Source of the DNA: Sinomonas atrocyanea
Lineage (GTDB): Bacteria; Actinomycetota; Actinomycetes; Actinomycetales; Micrococcaceae
Length of the DNA stretch: 64,000 nt
Reading direction: 5' to 3'
NCBI RefSeq assembly: GCF_030812675.1
Contig: NZ_JAUSTE010000006.1
Span: 154,023 to 218,022 of the forward strand
Positions 43,738 to 52,456 of this stretch are shown here, one piece after another; the first letter of the stretch is position 1; every line of letters starts with the position of its first letter. The translations under genes were made by a program, and so were the position numbers. The notes beneath the pieces were generated by a model. That model saw only the letters and a program-made list of their open reading frames with translations, had not been told where the DNA came from and searched no databases.

Positions 43738-44367
43738 ATGCCCCCGCACATCATCCGCTTCGCCGACCTCGCACCCGCCCGCTGGCGCAACGGCGGCGGG
43801 ACCACGGTCGAGATCGCCCGCGGCAGCCACCCGGGCGCCGTCCAGCCCGCCGGCGGGGACTGGGATTGGCGGCTCAGCATCGCGGAGGTGGAGCGCGCCG
43901 GCGACTTCTCCAGCTTCGAGGGCATGGACCGGGTCCTGACGGTGATCGACGGCGAACTGCTAGTGCTCACCGTGGACGGCCGCGAGCACGGGCTCGAGCG
44001 CTACCGTCCCCTGCGGTTCGACGGCGGCGCGCCCGCCAGCGCCGTGCTCCCCACCGGCCCCATCCGCGACCTCAACCTCATCACGCGGCGCGGCGCCTGC
44101 ACGGGCTACGTGACCATCCTCGAGCTGTCCAAGAAGCGCGCCCTCCCCCTCGGGCCCGGGCAGCTCGGCGTCCTCCTCCAGGGCGACGCCGTGGCCGCGC
44201 CCGGAATGGGCGCCGATGGCGGGGCCACCACCAGCGCCCAGGACGACAGCGCGACTCCCCTGGCGCGCTACGACACAGTGGTCGGCGGGGAGCCCGCCCC
44301 GACCGTGAGCGGCCGCGGCTTCCTGGCCGTCGTGTCCGTCGTCGAGGCCGAGCAGGCGGAGGCATAG
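43738..44367 (+). CDS. hutD: HutD-family protein
   Basis: 209-residue cupin-like protein of the HutD/Ves family. Motifs: ARWRNGGGTTVEIARG (residues about 14-29), WDWRLSIAEVERAGDFSSFEGMDRV split across residues about 42-66, and PIRDLNLITRRG. Members occur in histidine-utilisation clusters and may bind formylated histidine intermediates; here no other hut gene is visible, so the physiological link is open. Confidence 0.87.
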   Translation: MPPHIIRFADLAPARWRNGGGTTVEIARGSHPGAVQPAGGDWDWRLSIAEVERAGDFSSFEGMDRVLTVIDGELLVLTVDGREHGLERYRPLRFDGGAPASAVLPTGPIRDLNLITRRGACTGYVTILELSKKRALPLGPGQLGVLLQGDAVAAPGMGADGGATTSAQDDSATPLARYDTVVGGEPAPTVSGRGFLAVVSVVEAEQAEA

Positions 44368-44403
44368 GCCACTCGGGCCGACTCCGGTTCGCCTCTGCGT
44401 CAG

Positions 44404-44468
44404 GAACTGCATCACTCGGGCGCTGCAACCGCCCGAACGGGCCCGGAGACCGCCTGAGTTGTGCAGTT
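44404..44468. repeat. Long imperfect inverted repeat downstream of hutD
   Basis: AACTGCATCACTCGGGC (44404-44420) and GCCTGAGTTGTGCAGTT (44452-44468) match at 14 of 17 positions in inverted orientation, with a GC-rich 31-nt middle that can also fold (GGGCGCTGC region). It may terminate hutD. Confidence 0.6.
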
Positions 44469-44569
44469 TCGGACCTCTGCATCCCGCACGCGGCGCGTCG
44501 GAACACCTCCTCCCACTGAGCGGAAGCCGGTGGTGGCGCGGCGCACACCCGGCGCGGTGGACTGGCCCC

Positions 44570-45280
44570 ATGGGTCTGAAGCACACCGCGGCCGCCAACC
44601 ACGTGGGCCGGGACGTCAGCGCGTCCATCCCCGCCCAGCCCGACGGCGTGTTCGGCCTCGCGTCAGGGCTCGGGGACGAGCTCGACGCCGAGCTGGCGCG
44701 GATCTGGCCGCGCGCGGTGGTCCATCTGGGAGTCCGTAGCAACGACGCCCACACCCTCTACGCCGTGGCGATCGCCCGGTCGCTGCTCGCGGCGCATTCC
44801 GAGGCCGATCCCGGCGTGGTCCTGCCGGCGATCATGCTCCACGACATCGGCTGGTCCAAGGTGCCTCCGGACGAGGTGCTCGAGGCCATCGCGCCCGGCG
44901 GTGGCCGGCCGGACCTCGTGCTGCTGCACGAGAAGGAGGGAGCCCGGCTGGCCGAGGGGATCCTCGCCGAGGCGGGCGTACCCGGCGAGCGTTCGGCCCG
45001 GATCGTGGAGATTATCGACGGGCACGACTCTCGCCGGGAGGCCCTCTCGATCGAGGACGCGATCGTGAAGGACTCGGACAAGACGTGGCGGCTCACCCCG
45101 CACGGGCTGGACACCGTCATGGACTGGTTCGGGCTGGACCGCGGCCAGGCCCTGCGCCTGTGCGCCTCGCGCGTGACGGGGCACCTGTTCACCGACACGG
45201 CACGGGCGCTGGCCCGCGGCCTCGCGGCGGTCGAGTCCGCCAACCTCTGGCCCGAGCGGGCAGCGCTAGAGTTGCCGTAG
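44570..45280 (+). CDS. HD-domain protein (predicted phosphohydrolase)
   Basis: 236 residues. The HD-domain metal-binding pattern is spread over HTLYAVAIARSLLAAHSEAD (first His), LPAIMLHDIGWSKV (His-Asp), LLHEKEGARLAEGIL (His) and DAIVKDSDKTWRLT (Asp). ATG 44570 is chosen because upstream residues are not conserved in character. The neighbours do not suggest a substrate; nucleotides are typical for this superfamily. Confidence 0.78.
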   Translation: MGLKHTAAANHVGRDVSASIPAQPDGVFGLASGLGDELDAELARIWPRAVVHLGVRSNDAHTLYAVAIARSLLAAHSEADPGVVLPAIMLHDIGWSKVPPDEVLEAIAPGGGRPDLVLLHEKEGARLAEGILAEAGVPGERSARIVEIIDGHDSRREALSIEDAIVKDSDKTWRLTPHGLDTVMDWFGLDRGQALRLCASRVTGHLFTDTARALARGLAAVESANLWPERAALELP

Positions 45281-45353
45281 CCGCGGGGCACGGGCCCCAC
45301 AAGACAGCCGCCAAACTGGCATGCGGCAGGCGATCACCGGCGAGGAGGCACGG

Positions 45354-46145
45354 ATGGCTGGCGGCAGCAGCGAACCCGGCCGCACCGTGACATCCAAGGC
45401 CCTCGCGATCCTCTTCGCCTTCGAGTCCGGGCGACGGTCCCTGAGCCTGTCCGAGCTGGCCGACGCAGCGAACCTCCCGCTGAGTACCACGCACCGTCTC
45501 GTCGGCGAGCTCGTCGACTCGGGCGCCCTGGCCCGGGACACGCAGGGCCGCATCCAACTCGGGATCAGGCTGTGGGAGCTGGGCCAGAACGCCGGGCGAG
45601 CCCTCCGCGACTCCGCCCGCCCGTACCTGCAGGACCTGTTCTCCCTCACGGGCGAGACCGCCCACCTCGCCATCCGGGAGGGCCACGAGGTCCTCTACAT
45701 CGACCGGATCTACGGCACCAAGAGGGTGCCCCGGGCTTCGCGGGTGGGCGGCCGCCTGCCGATGCACGCCACCGCGGTGGGCAAGGTGATCCTCGCGTTC
45801 GAGGAGGACTGGGTGCGCGACGCGTACTTCAACCGGCAGCTCGAGCAGCCCACGGCGTTCACCCACGTCAACCCGGCGCGGCTCGCCGACGAGCTCGTCC
45901 AGATCCGCGAGCAGGGCTACGCCACCACCGCCGAGGAGGTGCGCCTCGGCTCCGCCTCCCTCGCGGTCCCGGTGTTCCACACGGGCCGGATCGGTGCGGG
46001 CCTGGGCATCGTGGTCCTGTCCTCGCAGGCGGGCGGGATGCTGCGCCACCTCCCGACACTGCGCGGCATTTCGGCCCAGATCGAACGGGCCACCGCGCAC
46101 ATCCCGCTCGAGACGCTCCGCGCGAGCGCCACGATCGAGAGGTGA
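45354..46145 (+). CDS. IclR-family transcriptional regulator
   Basis: 263 residues from ATG 45354, preceded by GAGGAGG at 5 nt. The winged helix is at residues about 14-75 (TSKALAILFAFESGRRSLSL, LPLSTTHRLVGELV). The ligand-binding domain contains GGRLPMHATAVGKVILAF and EEVRLGSASLAVPVFH, standard for IclR. No adjacent catabolic operon reveals the target. A strong hairpin follows the stop. Confidence 0.88.
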   Translation: MAGGSSEPGRTVTSKALAILFAFESGRRSLSLSELADAANLPLSTTHRLVGELVDSGALARDTQGRIQLGIRLWELGQNAGRALRDSARPYLQDLFSLTGETAHLAIREGHEVLYIDRIYGTKRVPRASRVGGRLPMHATAVGKVILAFEEDWVRDAYFNRQLEQPTAFTHVNPARLADELVQIREQGYATTAEEVRLGSASLAVPVFHTGRIGAGLGIVVLSSQAGGMLRHLPTLRGISAQIERATAHIPLETLRASATIER

Positions 46146-46148
46146 CGG

Positions 46149-46176
46149 ACGACGCCGGGTGGCCCCCCGGCGTCGT
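46149..46176. terminator. Hairpin of the ACGACGSC family after iclR
   Basis: ACGACGCCGGG (46149-46159) pairs perfectly with CCCGGCGTCGT (46166-46176), loop TGGCCC. It lies between the convergent iclR-type gene and the MinD-like gene and can terminate both. Confidence 0.8.
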
Positions 46177-46224
46177 GCGCCTCCGGCGAGCGCGCCGCAG
46201 CACCGGTGACCGGCGGCCCCGGGG

Positions 46225-47778
46225 TCAGAGGCCGTCGACGATCGCGGCGGTCGCCTCGAGGTAGGCCTCCTGCGTCTCCGGGGCGAGGTTCTCGAAGATG
46301 ATGTCCGCGCCGTCGTCGAGGGCCTCGTCGTGCGGGGCGACCACGATCTTGCGCACGTAGTGGCCGAAGTGGTCGCGGATGCGGGCCAGGCGCTCCTCGT
46401 TGGCGGCGGCTCGGGCCTTGCGGTTCTTGGACGGGAGCGCGGGCTGGGTGACCAGGAGGATGCCGCGGCTGAGCTTGTCGGCGAAGCCCATGTCCACGAG
46501 GGTGTCCACGGTGGCAGCGAGGGTCTTGGAGGAGTCCTCCTTGTTCATCGCCACGAGGACGATCTCGTCCGCGATCTCCACCGCGGCCTGCCAGGTCCCG
46601 GCGGTGGAGGCGTTGCCGGTGTCCACGAGGGCGAGGTGGTAGAACTGCCGCAGCACCGTGTGGAGCTGCACGAACGCGCTCCCGTCGATCACTTCCTTGT
46701 CCCCGGCCTGATTCTGGGACGCGAGGACGTGGAACTTGTTCTCGCCCTGGGCGCGCACGTAGTTCACGAGCTCGTGCGCGTTGGAGGGCTGGGCGAAGCG
46801 GTCGATGTTGGCCAGCAGGTCCGCGGCCGTGTGGTCGTGGCTGGCCTGCATGGCGCGGTCGCCGAGCGTGCCCTTGTTCTCGTTGTTGTCCCAGGCGAGG
46901 ACGTTGCCGCCGCGGACGCGGCCCAGGGTGGCGGCCGTGAGGTAGCAGCTCGTGGTCTTGGAGGCACCGCCCTTGAGGTTCACGAAGACGACGCACTTGT
47001 GGCCGGCGAGGCCACGCTGCACGGAGGCGCGCCATTCGCGACGCGTCATCTCCCGCTCCCCCGGCGCGAACCGCAGGGTGCCTCCGGAGAGGGTGTTGAA
47101 CGCGCCCTGCCAGCCCTCGCGCGCCGGGCTCTGCGGGACGGCAGGCCGGGAGGCTGCGAAGTCGGCGGCGGTGGGGCGGCGGCGCCGCTCGCGCAGCGGC
47201 GGCTCGGCCCGCGAGTCGTCGCGGGAGTCGTCGCGGACCGCCGCGGGGAGCTCGGGGCCCTGCGCCGGAGCGGCGGCGGAAGCGCCTGCCGGGGCGTGCG
47301 CGGGCGGTGCCGGCGTGGATGCCGCCCGCTCAAAGGAGGCCCGCTCGAAGGTCGCGGGCTCGAACCCCGCCGGCTCGAAACCCGCCGGCTCGTACGACGC
47401 CGACTGGGTCGGCAAGTGCGCGGGGAACGCCGGCGCGACGGCCGCGGGATCGATCGAGGGCGAGGCATGGGCCGGGGCGTGGGCGGGCGCCGGGGGAACG
47501 CCCAGGGACGCCTCGAACGCGGACGGGCCCGCGGAGCCATGGGGGGCGTCCACTGCGAACTCGCCGTTGCCGTGGACGAGCAGGCGCTGTTCGCCGGCCG
47601 GCTCGGAGATCTTCAGGTGCACGGGGGCGTCGATCTCCGCGGCGGTGGCGACGGCGGTGGCGTGGACCGACTCGCGGGCGGTTTCGAGGTCGGGGTAGGC
47701 GGTGCGCCACGTCCTGCCGTCGGAGCCGGTGATCTGGGCCTCGCCCGTGACGGACAGCACTGCGTCGATCTGAGTCAT
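46225..47778 (-). CDS. MinD/ParA-like ATPase with long Ala/Pro-rich N-terminal region
   Basis: 517 residues. A small N-terminal domain (residues 1-80, VLSVTGEAQITGSDGRTWRT) is followed by an Ala/Pro-rich linker to about 265 with short EPAGFEPAGFEPATFERASF-type repeats. The C-terminal ATPase domain has the deviant Walker A FVNLKGGASKTTSCYL (residue about 290), switch LVDTGNAST and MNKEDSSKTL. No ParB partner is next to it. Similar architecture (Pro-rich stretch plus MinD domain) occurs in ESX-associated and polar-localisation ATPases. Function undefined. Confidence 0.78.
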   Translation of the reverse strand: MTQIDAVLSVTGEAQITGSDGRTWRTAYPDLETARESVHATAVATAAEIDAPVHLKISEPAGEQRLLVHGNGEFAVDAPHGSAGPSAFEASLGVPPAPAHAPAHASPSIDPAAVAPAFPAHLPTQSASYEPAGFEPAGFEPATFERASFERAASTPAPPAHAPAGASAAAPAQGPELPAAVRDDSRDDSRAEPPLRERRRRPTAADFAASRPAVPQSPAREGWQGAFNTLSGGTLRFAPGEREMTRREWRASVQRGLAGHKCVVFVNLKGGASKTTSCYLTAATLGRVRGGNVLAWDNNENKGTLGDRAMQASHDHTAADLLANIDRFAQPSNAHELVNYVRAQGENKFHVLASQNQAGDKEVIDGSAFVQLHTVLRQFYHLALVDTGNASTAGTWQAAVEIADEIVLVAMNKEDSSKTLAATVDTLVDMGFADKLSRGILLVTQPALPSKNRKARAAANEERLARIRDHFGHYVRKIVVAPHDEALDDGADIIFENLAPETQEAYLEATAAIVDGL

Positions 47779-48042
47779 CGGTCCCTCTCTCTTCACCCGC
47801 GGTGGGCGCCCCTGCCACGGAGCGGGGCCATGCGGCTGGGGGGACGGGCGGTCCCGCCCCACACAGACCGCCAAGGCAGCTTACGGCATCGGTGAAGGGC
47901 ATGACAGTGGAGTCCAGACACCAGCGTCCCCGCACCGCCCCTCGCGGGGGCGGTGCGCTTTAGAGTCTTTGGCCCGTGTCGCGCCGGGCCGGAGCAGCAC
48001 AGAATCGCTCTACAGCCCTGGAGACTCCTGGAGGGGGCCACC

Positions 48043-48594
48043 GTGAAGCGCGTTCTCCTCGCCTATGGCGCGGCCGAAGGGCAGACCGCGAAGATCAGCG
48101 ACGTGGTCTCGGAGGTCCTCCGCTCGCATGACATCGAGGCCACGCTCGTGGACCTGAAGAGCGTCCCCGACGCGGACCCGGCCCCCTACGACGGGGTCGT
48201 CGTGGGGGCGTCCGTCCACCTGGGCCAGCACGACCAGCACACGGTGGACTTCATCCGGACCCACGCGGACGCGCTGAACGGCAGGCCCACGGCGTTCTTC
48301 TCGGTGAGCCTGACGGTCGAGCTGGACCCGGCCGAGGCCAAGGGCTACGTCGAGCGGTTCGAGCAGGAGACGGGCTGGCGCCCCGACCGGGTGGCGCTGT
48401 TCGGCGGGGCGCTCGTTCACACGCACTACGGGTTCGTCCGGCGGCACCTCATGAAGAGGTGGGCCGAGGGGCAGAAGCCCGGGCTCGGCACCGACGTGAG
48501 CCGCGACTACGTGTACACGGAGTGGGACGCGGTCCGGCGGTTCGCCGAGGATGTCGCCGCGGACGTCAACGCCAGCGGGACGCGCGCGCCCTGA
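48043..48594 (+). CDS. Flavodoxin-domain protein (HemG/protoporphyrinogen-oxidase-like)
   Basis: 183 residues. The flavodoxin phosphate-binding loop is VLLAYGAAEGQTAKISDVV at the N-terminus; YDGVVVGASVHLGQHDQHTV and FFSVSLTVELDPAE are typical of the HemG-like/flavodoxin_5 group. The GTG start at 48043 follows GGAGGGGG at 5 nt. May use FMN to pass electrons or act on protoporphyrinogen; no heme genes nearby. Followed closely by a membrane-protein gene. Confidence 0.8.
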   Translation: MKRVLLAYGAAEGQTAKISDVVSEVLRSHDIEATLVDLKSVPDADPAPYDGVVVGASVHLGQHDQHTVDFIRTHADALNGRPTAFFSVSLTVELDPAEAKGYVERFEQETGWRPDRVALFGGALVHTHYGFVRRHLMKRWAEGQKPGLGTDVSRDYVYTEWDAVRRFAEDVAADVNASGTRAP

Positions 48595-48619
48595 ACGGCC
48601 CGTTCAGCAGGGAATCCGC

Positions 48620-49252
48620 ATGCACCCGCCGATGGACGTCCCTCCCTACTCCGCGTTCGTGACGAAGGCCCTCGTCCGGGGCCTCGCCTGGGACGTCGGG
48701 CTGCCGGTGGTCACCTATTACGCCCTCCACCTGCTGGGCGCGGGCGACTGGATCGCCCTGCTGTCCGGCGCCCTGGTCGCGGCCGCGCGCGTTGCAATGG
48801 TCGCGGTCCGCGACCATTCGCTGAACGCCTTCGGCCTGCTCATGGTGATCGTGTTCGGCCTCGGCCTGGTGCTGTCCTTCGTCACGGGGGATCCGAGATT
48901 CCTGCTGCTCAAGGATTCCATCACCACGGCAGTCGTCGGCCTCACCTTCCTCTCCATGGCCGCGCTAGGGCATCCCCTGACGTTGGAGGCGGCGCGGAGC
49001 TGGAGCCCGGAGCGCGCCGCAGAGCTGCTCAGCCAGTTCCGCACGAGCCCCGCGGCCCGGCGCTGGCATCTGAAGATGTCGGTGGTGTGGGGCCTGGGAA
49101 TGCTCGCCGAGGCGGCGGTCCGGGTGCCGCTGGTCTACCTGCTGCCCATCGACGTGATGGTGGTGGTCTCCGCCGCCTTGACGGTCACCGCGTTCGGCGC
49201 GCTCATCCTGTGGACCGGGCGGGACCTCAGGCGGCGGCGCGCCCGCGGCTGA
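48620..49252 (+). CDS. VC0807-family-like membrane protein
   Basis: 210 residues, about six membrane helices. The pattern LAWDVGLPVVTYYALHLLGA, then LLSFVTGDPRFLLLKDSI-like segment (here VLSFVTGDPRFLLLKDS) and AALTVTAFGALILWTG resembles the VC0807/septation-protein-A-like membrane family. ATG 48620 is 25 bp after the flavodoxin stop, preceded by CAGGGA, so it is probably co-transcribed with the flavodoxin gene. Function unknown. Confidence 0.65.
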   Translation: MHPPMDVPPYSAFVTKALVRGLAWDVGLPVVTYYALHLLGAGDWIALLSGALVAAARVAMVAVRDHSLNAFGLLMVIVFGLGLVLSFVTGDPRFLLLKDSITTAVVGLTFLSMAALGHPLTLEAARSWSPERAAELLSQFRTSPAARRWHLKMSVVWGLGMLAEAAVRVPLVYLLPIDVMVVVSAALTVTAFGALILWTGRDLRRRRARG

Positions 49253-49304
49253 ACGCCCTCCCACACCTCTTGGCTTCCCCTCCCCCGCGTGGAAGCCTCG
49301 GACC

Positions 49305-50528
49305 GTGACCCCCGTGAGGCGCCCGCGCTGGCTGACCCGCAACGTCGCCACGCTCTCCGGCGTGAGCTTCCTGCAGGACGCCGCGAGCGAGCTGCTGTAC
49401 CCGATCCTGCCGATCTTCCTCACCACGGTGCTCGGGGCACCGGCGGCGGTGGTCGGAGCGGTCGAGGGCGCGGCCGAGGGCGCAGCGTCGCTGACCAAGA
49501 TCGCGGCCGGCCGCCTCGCGGACCGGTCCTCGAGGCGGCGCCTGATCGGTCTCGGCTACGGGCTCGCGGCGGTGGGAAAGCTCATCATCGCCCTCGCCGG
49601 GTCGTGGCCCGTGGTGCTGGTGGCGCGCTGCGTGGACCGCCTCGGCAAGGGCATCCGCGGCGCGCCCCGCGACGCCCTGCTCATGCACGGCGTGGGGTCC
49701 GACAGCCGCGGCAGGATCTTCGGCTTCCACCGCATGGCAGACACGCTCGGCGCCGTGGTCGGCCCCGCCCTCGGCCTCGTCCTCTACGAGCTGTTCCACC
49801 GCCAGATCCCGCCGCTGCTGTGGGTCGCCGTGGTCCCGGCCGTCCTCTCGGTGCTGCTCGTCGCCGCGGTGCGGGAGCAGCGCGAGTCCCGGGCCGGCGT
49901 CGTCCGTCCCGCGGGGGCGCCGCGACGCACGACGCCGGCCGCCTACCCGGGCGCCCCGGCCCGCCTCCCGGCACGGCTGCGGCTGCTGATCGGGGGCCTG
50001 GCGGTGTTCTCGCTCGTGAACTTCCCCGATGCGCTCCTGCTGCTGCGGGCGCACGATCTGGGGCTGACGACCGAGGGCGTGATCGGCGCGTACATCCTCT
50101 ACAACGTGGCGTACGCGGGGCTGTCGTATCCGGCGGGGGCGCTGTCGGACCGGGTCCCCCGCCACCTCGTGTTCGCCGCGGGGCTGGCGTGCTTCGCGGC
50201 GGGCTACCTGGGGCTCGGGCTCATCAGCGATCCGGGATGGGTGTTCCCGGTGCTGATCGTGTACGGCGGGTTCGCGGCGGCGACCGATGGCGTGGGCAAG
50301 GCGTGGGTCTCGAGCCTCGCCCCGGCGCAGGTGCAGGGCCGGGCGCAGGGCCTGTTCCAGGGGCTCACCGGCGGCGGAGTCCTCGTGGCCGGGATCTGGG
50401 CAGGCCTCGCGTGGGGCGACGCCGGCCGCGTGCCGCTGCTGGTGAGCGGGGCGGCGGGGCTGCTGCTCGCCGTCGGCCTCGTCGTGGCGGGCCGTCGGCT
50501 GGGCGGCGAGCGTGACCGCCGGCGCTAG
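49305..50528 (+). CDS. MFS transporter
   Basis: 407 residues, 12 membrane segments. Motif A after helix 2 is GRLADRSSRRRLIGLGYGL; a second conserved feature is RLGKGIRGAPRDALL (residue about 113), typical of a group of actinobacterial and proteobacterial MFS proteins of unknown substrate. GTG start at 49305 has no clear Shine-Dalgarno sequence. The central cytoplasmic loop carries a perfect 12-bp copy of the dispersed palindrome. Confidence 0.85.
   Translation: MTPVRRPRWLTRNVATLSGVSFLQDAASELLYPILPIFLTTVLGAPAAVVGAVEGAAEGAASLTKIAAGRLADRSSRRRLIGLGYGLAAVGKLIIALAGSWPVVLVARCVDRLGKGIRGAPRDALLMHGVGSDSRGRIFGFHRMADTLGAVVGPALGLVLYELFHRQIPPLLWVAVVPAVLSVLLVAAVREQRESRAGVVRPAGAPRRTTPAAYPGAPARLPARLRLLIGGLAVFSLVNFPDALLLLRAHDLGLTTEGVIGAYILYNVAYAGLSYPAGALSDRVPRHLVFAAGLACFAAGYLGLGLISDPGWVFPVLIVYGGFAAATDGVGKAWVSSLAPAQVQGRAQGLFQGLTGGGVLVAGIWAGLAWGDAGRVPLLVSGAAGLLLAVGLVVAGRRLGGERDRRR
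49892..49940. repeat. Palindrome copy in the central loop of the MFS gene
   Basis: GGCCGGCGTCGT (49892-49903) and ACGACGCCGGCC (49929-49940) are perfectly inverted with a 25-bp middle. They encode the AGVVRPAGAPRRTTPAA stretch between the two six-helix halves. Confidence 0.75.
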
Positions 50529-50609
50529 CGGGCACCTCAAGAGGGCCCCCGGCGAAATCAAGGCCCTTTGCATCGTGCGCCCCGTCAGGCCACGGCCTAC
50601 GCTCCTCCT

Positions 50610-52118
50610 ATGCCGGAAGACCTCAGGGCAGAGCACATCTTCGACGTCCGTCCGCCCGGGACGCCTCCGCCTCTTGACGCCCTCCCCGGCGTGCGTCGGG
50701 TCGGCAGCCCCGTGGGCCATCATCTCCGGACGCAGTACTTTGACACTGCGGACCTCGCCCTCCGCTCCCGCGGGATCGTCCTCAGCCGGAGGACCGGCGG
50801 GCCCGACGCCGGCTGGCAGCTGGACCTACCCGGCACAGACGGCCCGCGCGAGCACCACGTCGAGCCGCTGGGCGCCGGGGACGAGCCGGTGCCGGAGCGC
50901 TTCGTCCGGATGACCCGCGCCCGCGCCCGCGGCAGGCCTCTGGAGCCGACCGCGCACGTGGACGTCGACGGGAGCAGCACCGTGCTCTACGGGAAGAAGG
51001 AGAAGGTCCTCGCCGAGTTCACCGACGACGTCATCAGGACCCAGTCGGTCTACCCAACCCAGGTCATGGAGGAGCGCCGGACGTGGGGCATCAGGCTGGT
51101 CGACGCCCCAGGGCGGCTCGTCGAGGCGGCGGAAGCGGCATTCAGGGACGGCGCGGACCACACGGCGGCATTCCAGGGGCTCGTCCCCGCGCCGGACGGC
51201 CCGGACGGGTCGCGCGGGCCCGGGGGCCGCGGGCGGCGGAGTCGGGTCCCGGGTCCGAAGGACCCGATCTCCTCGGTTCTGCTCGCCTACGTGCGCCAGC
51301 AGGCCGAGACGCTCCTGTCCGTGGACCCCGCCGTGCGGGACGACGAGCCGGATGCCGTGCACCAGATGCGGGTCAGCGCCCGGCGGCTGCGGTCGGTCCT
51401 CGCCTCGTACAAGAAGCTCGTCGATCCGGGCACGGTGGCCCGGCTGCGCGAGGATCTGCAGTGGCTCGCCGCGGCGGTCGGGGGGACCCGGGACATCGAG
51501 GTCATGCGGGAGCGCCTCAGAGCGCTCATCGCGGCCGAGCCTGCCGAGCTGCTCATGGGACCCGTAGCCCAGCGCATCGAGGAGGAGCTCGGCGCCCGGT
51601 ACACCGCCGCCAGGGGAATCGCGCTCGAGGCGCTCGAGTCGGACCGCTACTTCGACCTGCTCGAAGCGCTCGATGCCTTCGTCGACAGTCCTCCATTGGG
51701 CGATGCGGCCGGCCGCAAGGCGGGCAAGGCCGCCGCCCGCCGTCTGGAGGCAGACCGCGGCCGGGTCGAACGGGCCGCGGCCGCCGCGCAGGCCGTGGCC
51801 GGCACCGGGTCCGATCAGACGGCGCTCCACGAGGTCCGCAAGTGTGCCAAGCGCCTGCGCTACACCGCCGAGTCCGTCGCGCCGGTGCTCGGCGAGGAGG
51901 CGCAGCGCACCGCCGAGGAGGCCGAGGCCATCCAGGAGGTGCTCGGCGAGTTCCAGGACAGCATCGTCCTGCGCCAGCTGCTGCGCGAACTGGCCGTCTC
52001 GGTGTTCCTCGAGGGATCGAACGCGTTCGCCCTCGGCCGCCTGCATGCCCTCGAGCAGGGCCGGGCCGAACGGGCGCGGGAGGCATTTGCCACCCAGTGG
52101 AAGCGCAGCCACCGGTAG
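50610..52118 (+). CDS. CYTH and CHAD domain protein
   Basis: 502 residues. N-terminal CYTH/triphosphate-tunnel domain (residues about 5-195): HLRTQYFDTADLALRSRGIV, LSRRTGG and GKKEKVLAEFTDD are typical, though the usual ExExK start motif is degenerate (RAEHIFDV). C-terminal CHAD domain (about 225-500) has its two signature helices AVHQMRVSARRLRSVLASYK and ALHEVRKCAKRLRYTAESV. Such proteins bind or hydrolyse polyphosphate or triphosphates; the degenerate motif makes catalysis uncertain. Confidence 0.87.
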   Translation: MPEDLRAEHIFDVRPPGTPPPLDALPGVRRVGSPVGHHLRTQYFDTADLALRSRGIVLSRRTGGPDAGWQLDLPGTDGPREHHVEPLGAGDEPVPERFVRMTRARARGRPLEPTAHVDVDGSSTVLYGKKEKVLAEFTDDVIRTQSVYPTQVMEERRTWGIRLVDAPGRLVEAAEAAFRDGADHTAAFQGLVPAPDGPDGSRGPGGRGRRSRVPGPKDPISSVLLAYVRQQAETLLSVDPAVRDDEPDAVHQMRVSARRLRSVLASYKKLVDPGTVARLREDLQWLAAAVGGTRDIEVMRERLRALIAAEPAELLMGPVAQRIEEELGARYTAARGIALEALESDRYFDLLEALDAFVDSPPLGDAAGRKAGKAAARRLEADRGRVERAAAAAQAVAGTGSDQTALHEVRKCAKRLRYTAESVAPVLGEEAQRTAEEAEAIQEVLGEFQDSIVLRQLLRELAVSVFLEGSNAFALGRLHALEQGRAERAREAFATQWKRSHR

Positions 52119-52201
52119 CTTCCCCTGCGCGCGGCGCCAACCGTACACTCGACCCCGCAGCCCTGTGGTCGTTAAGCAGAAGCGTCACGAGGAGGAACGT
52201 C

Positions 52202-52447
52202 ATGGTCGACGTCACCGGCATGCTCCGTTCCCTTCGGCCCGAGGAGCTCGAGACGCTCCGCTCGCGGGGCCCCGCCCAGATCCTGGACGAGGCGCTGCTG
52301 AGGGCCATCGACACCGCGGCCGGCGGTCCGGGAGAGGGCCGCGGCTACTACGTGGTGAAGGGGCACCTCTGGCCCGTCGAGAACCGCGAATACCACCTCC
52401 GCGAGGACGTCGCCGAGGAGCTGTTCGGTTCGGAGGGCCCTGCCTGA
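52202..52447 (+). CDS. Small conserved-looking hypothetical protein
   Basis: 81 residues, acidic and soluble, starting MVDVTGMLRSLRPEELETL and containing GRGYYVVKGHLWPVENREYH. The ATG follows GAGGAGG at 6 nt, a strong ribosome binding site that supports it as a real gene. It lies 83 bp after the CYTH-CHAD gene. No family recognised. Confidence 0.6.
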   Translation: MVDVTGMLRSLRPEELETLRSRGPAQILDEALLRAIDTAAGGPGEGRGYYVVKGHLWPVENREYHLREDVAEELFGSEGPA

Positions 52448-52456
52448 CATTCTCCG

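Noticed and set aside
46225..47778. Plasmid-type parAB partition locus
   Set aside because: Only the ParA-like half is present; no ParB gene, parS-like repeats or replication gene is nearby.
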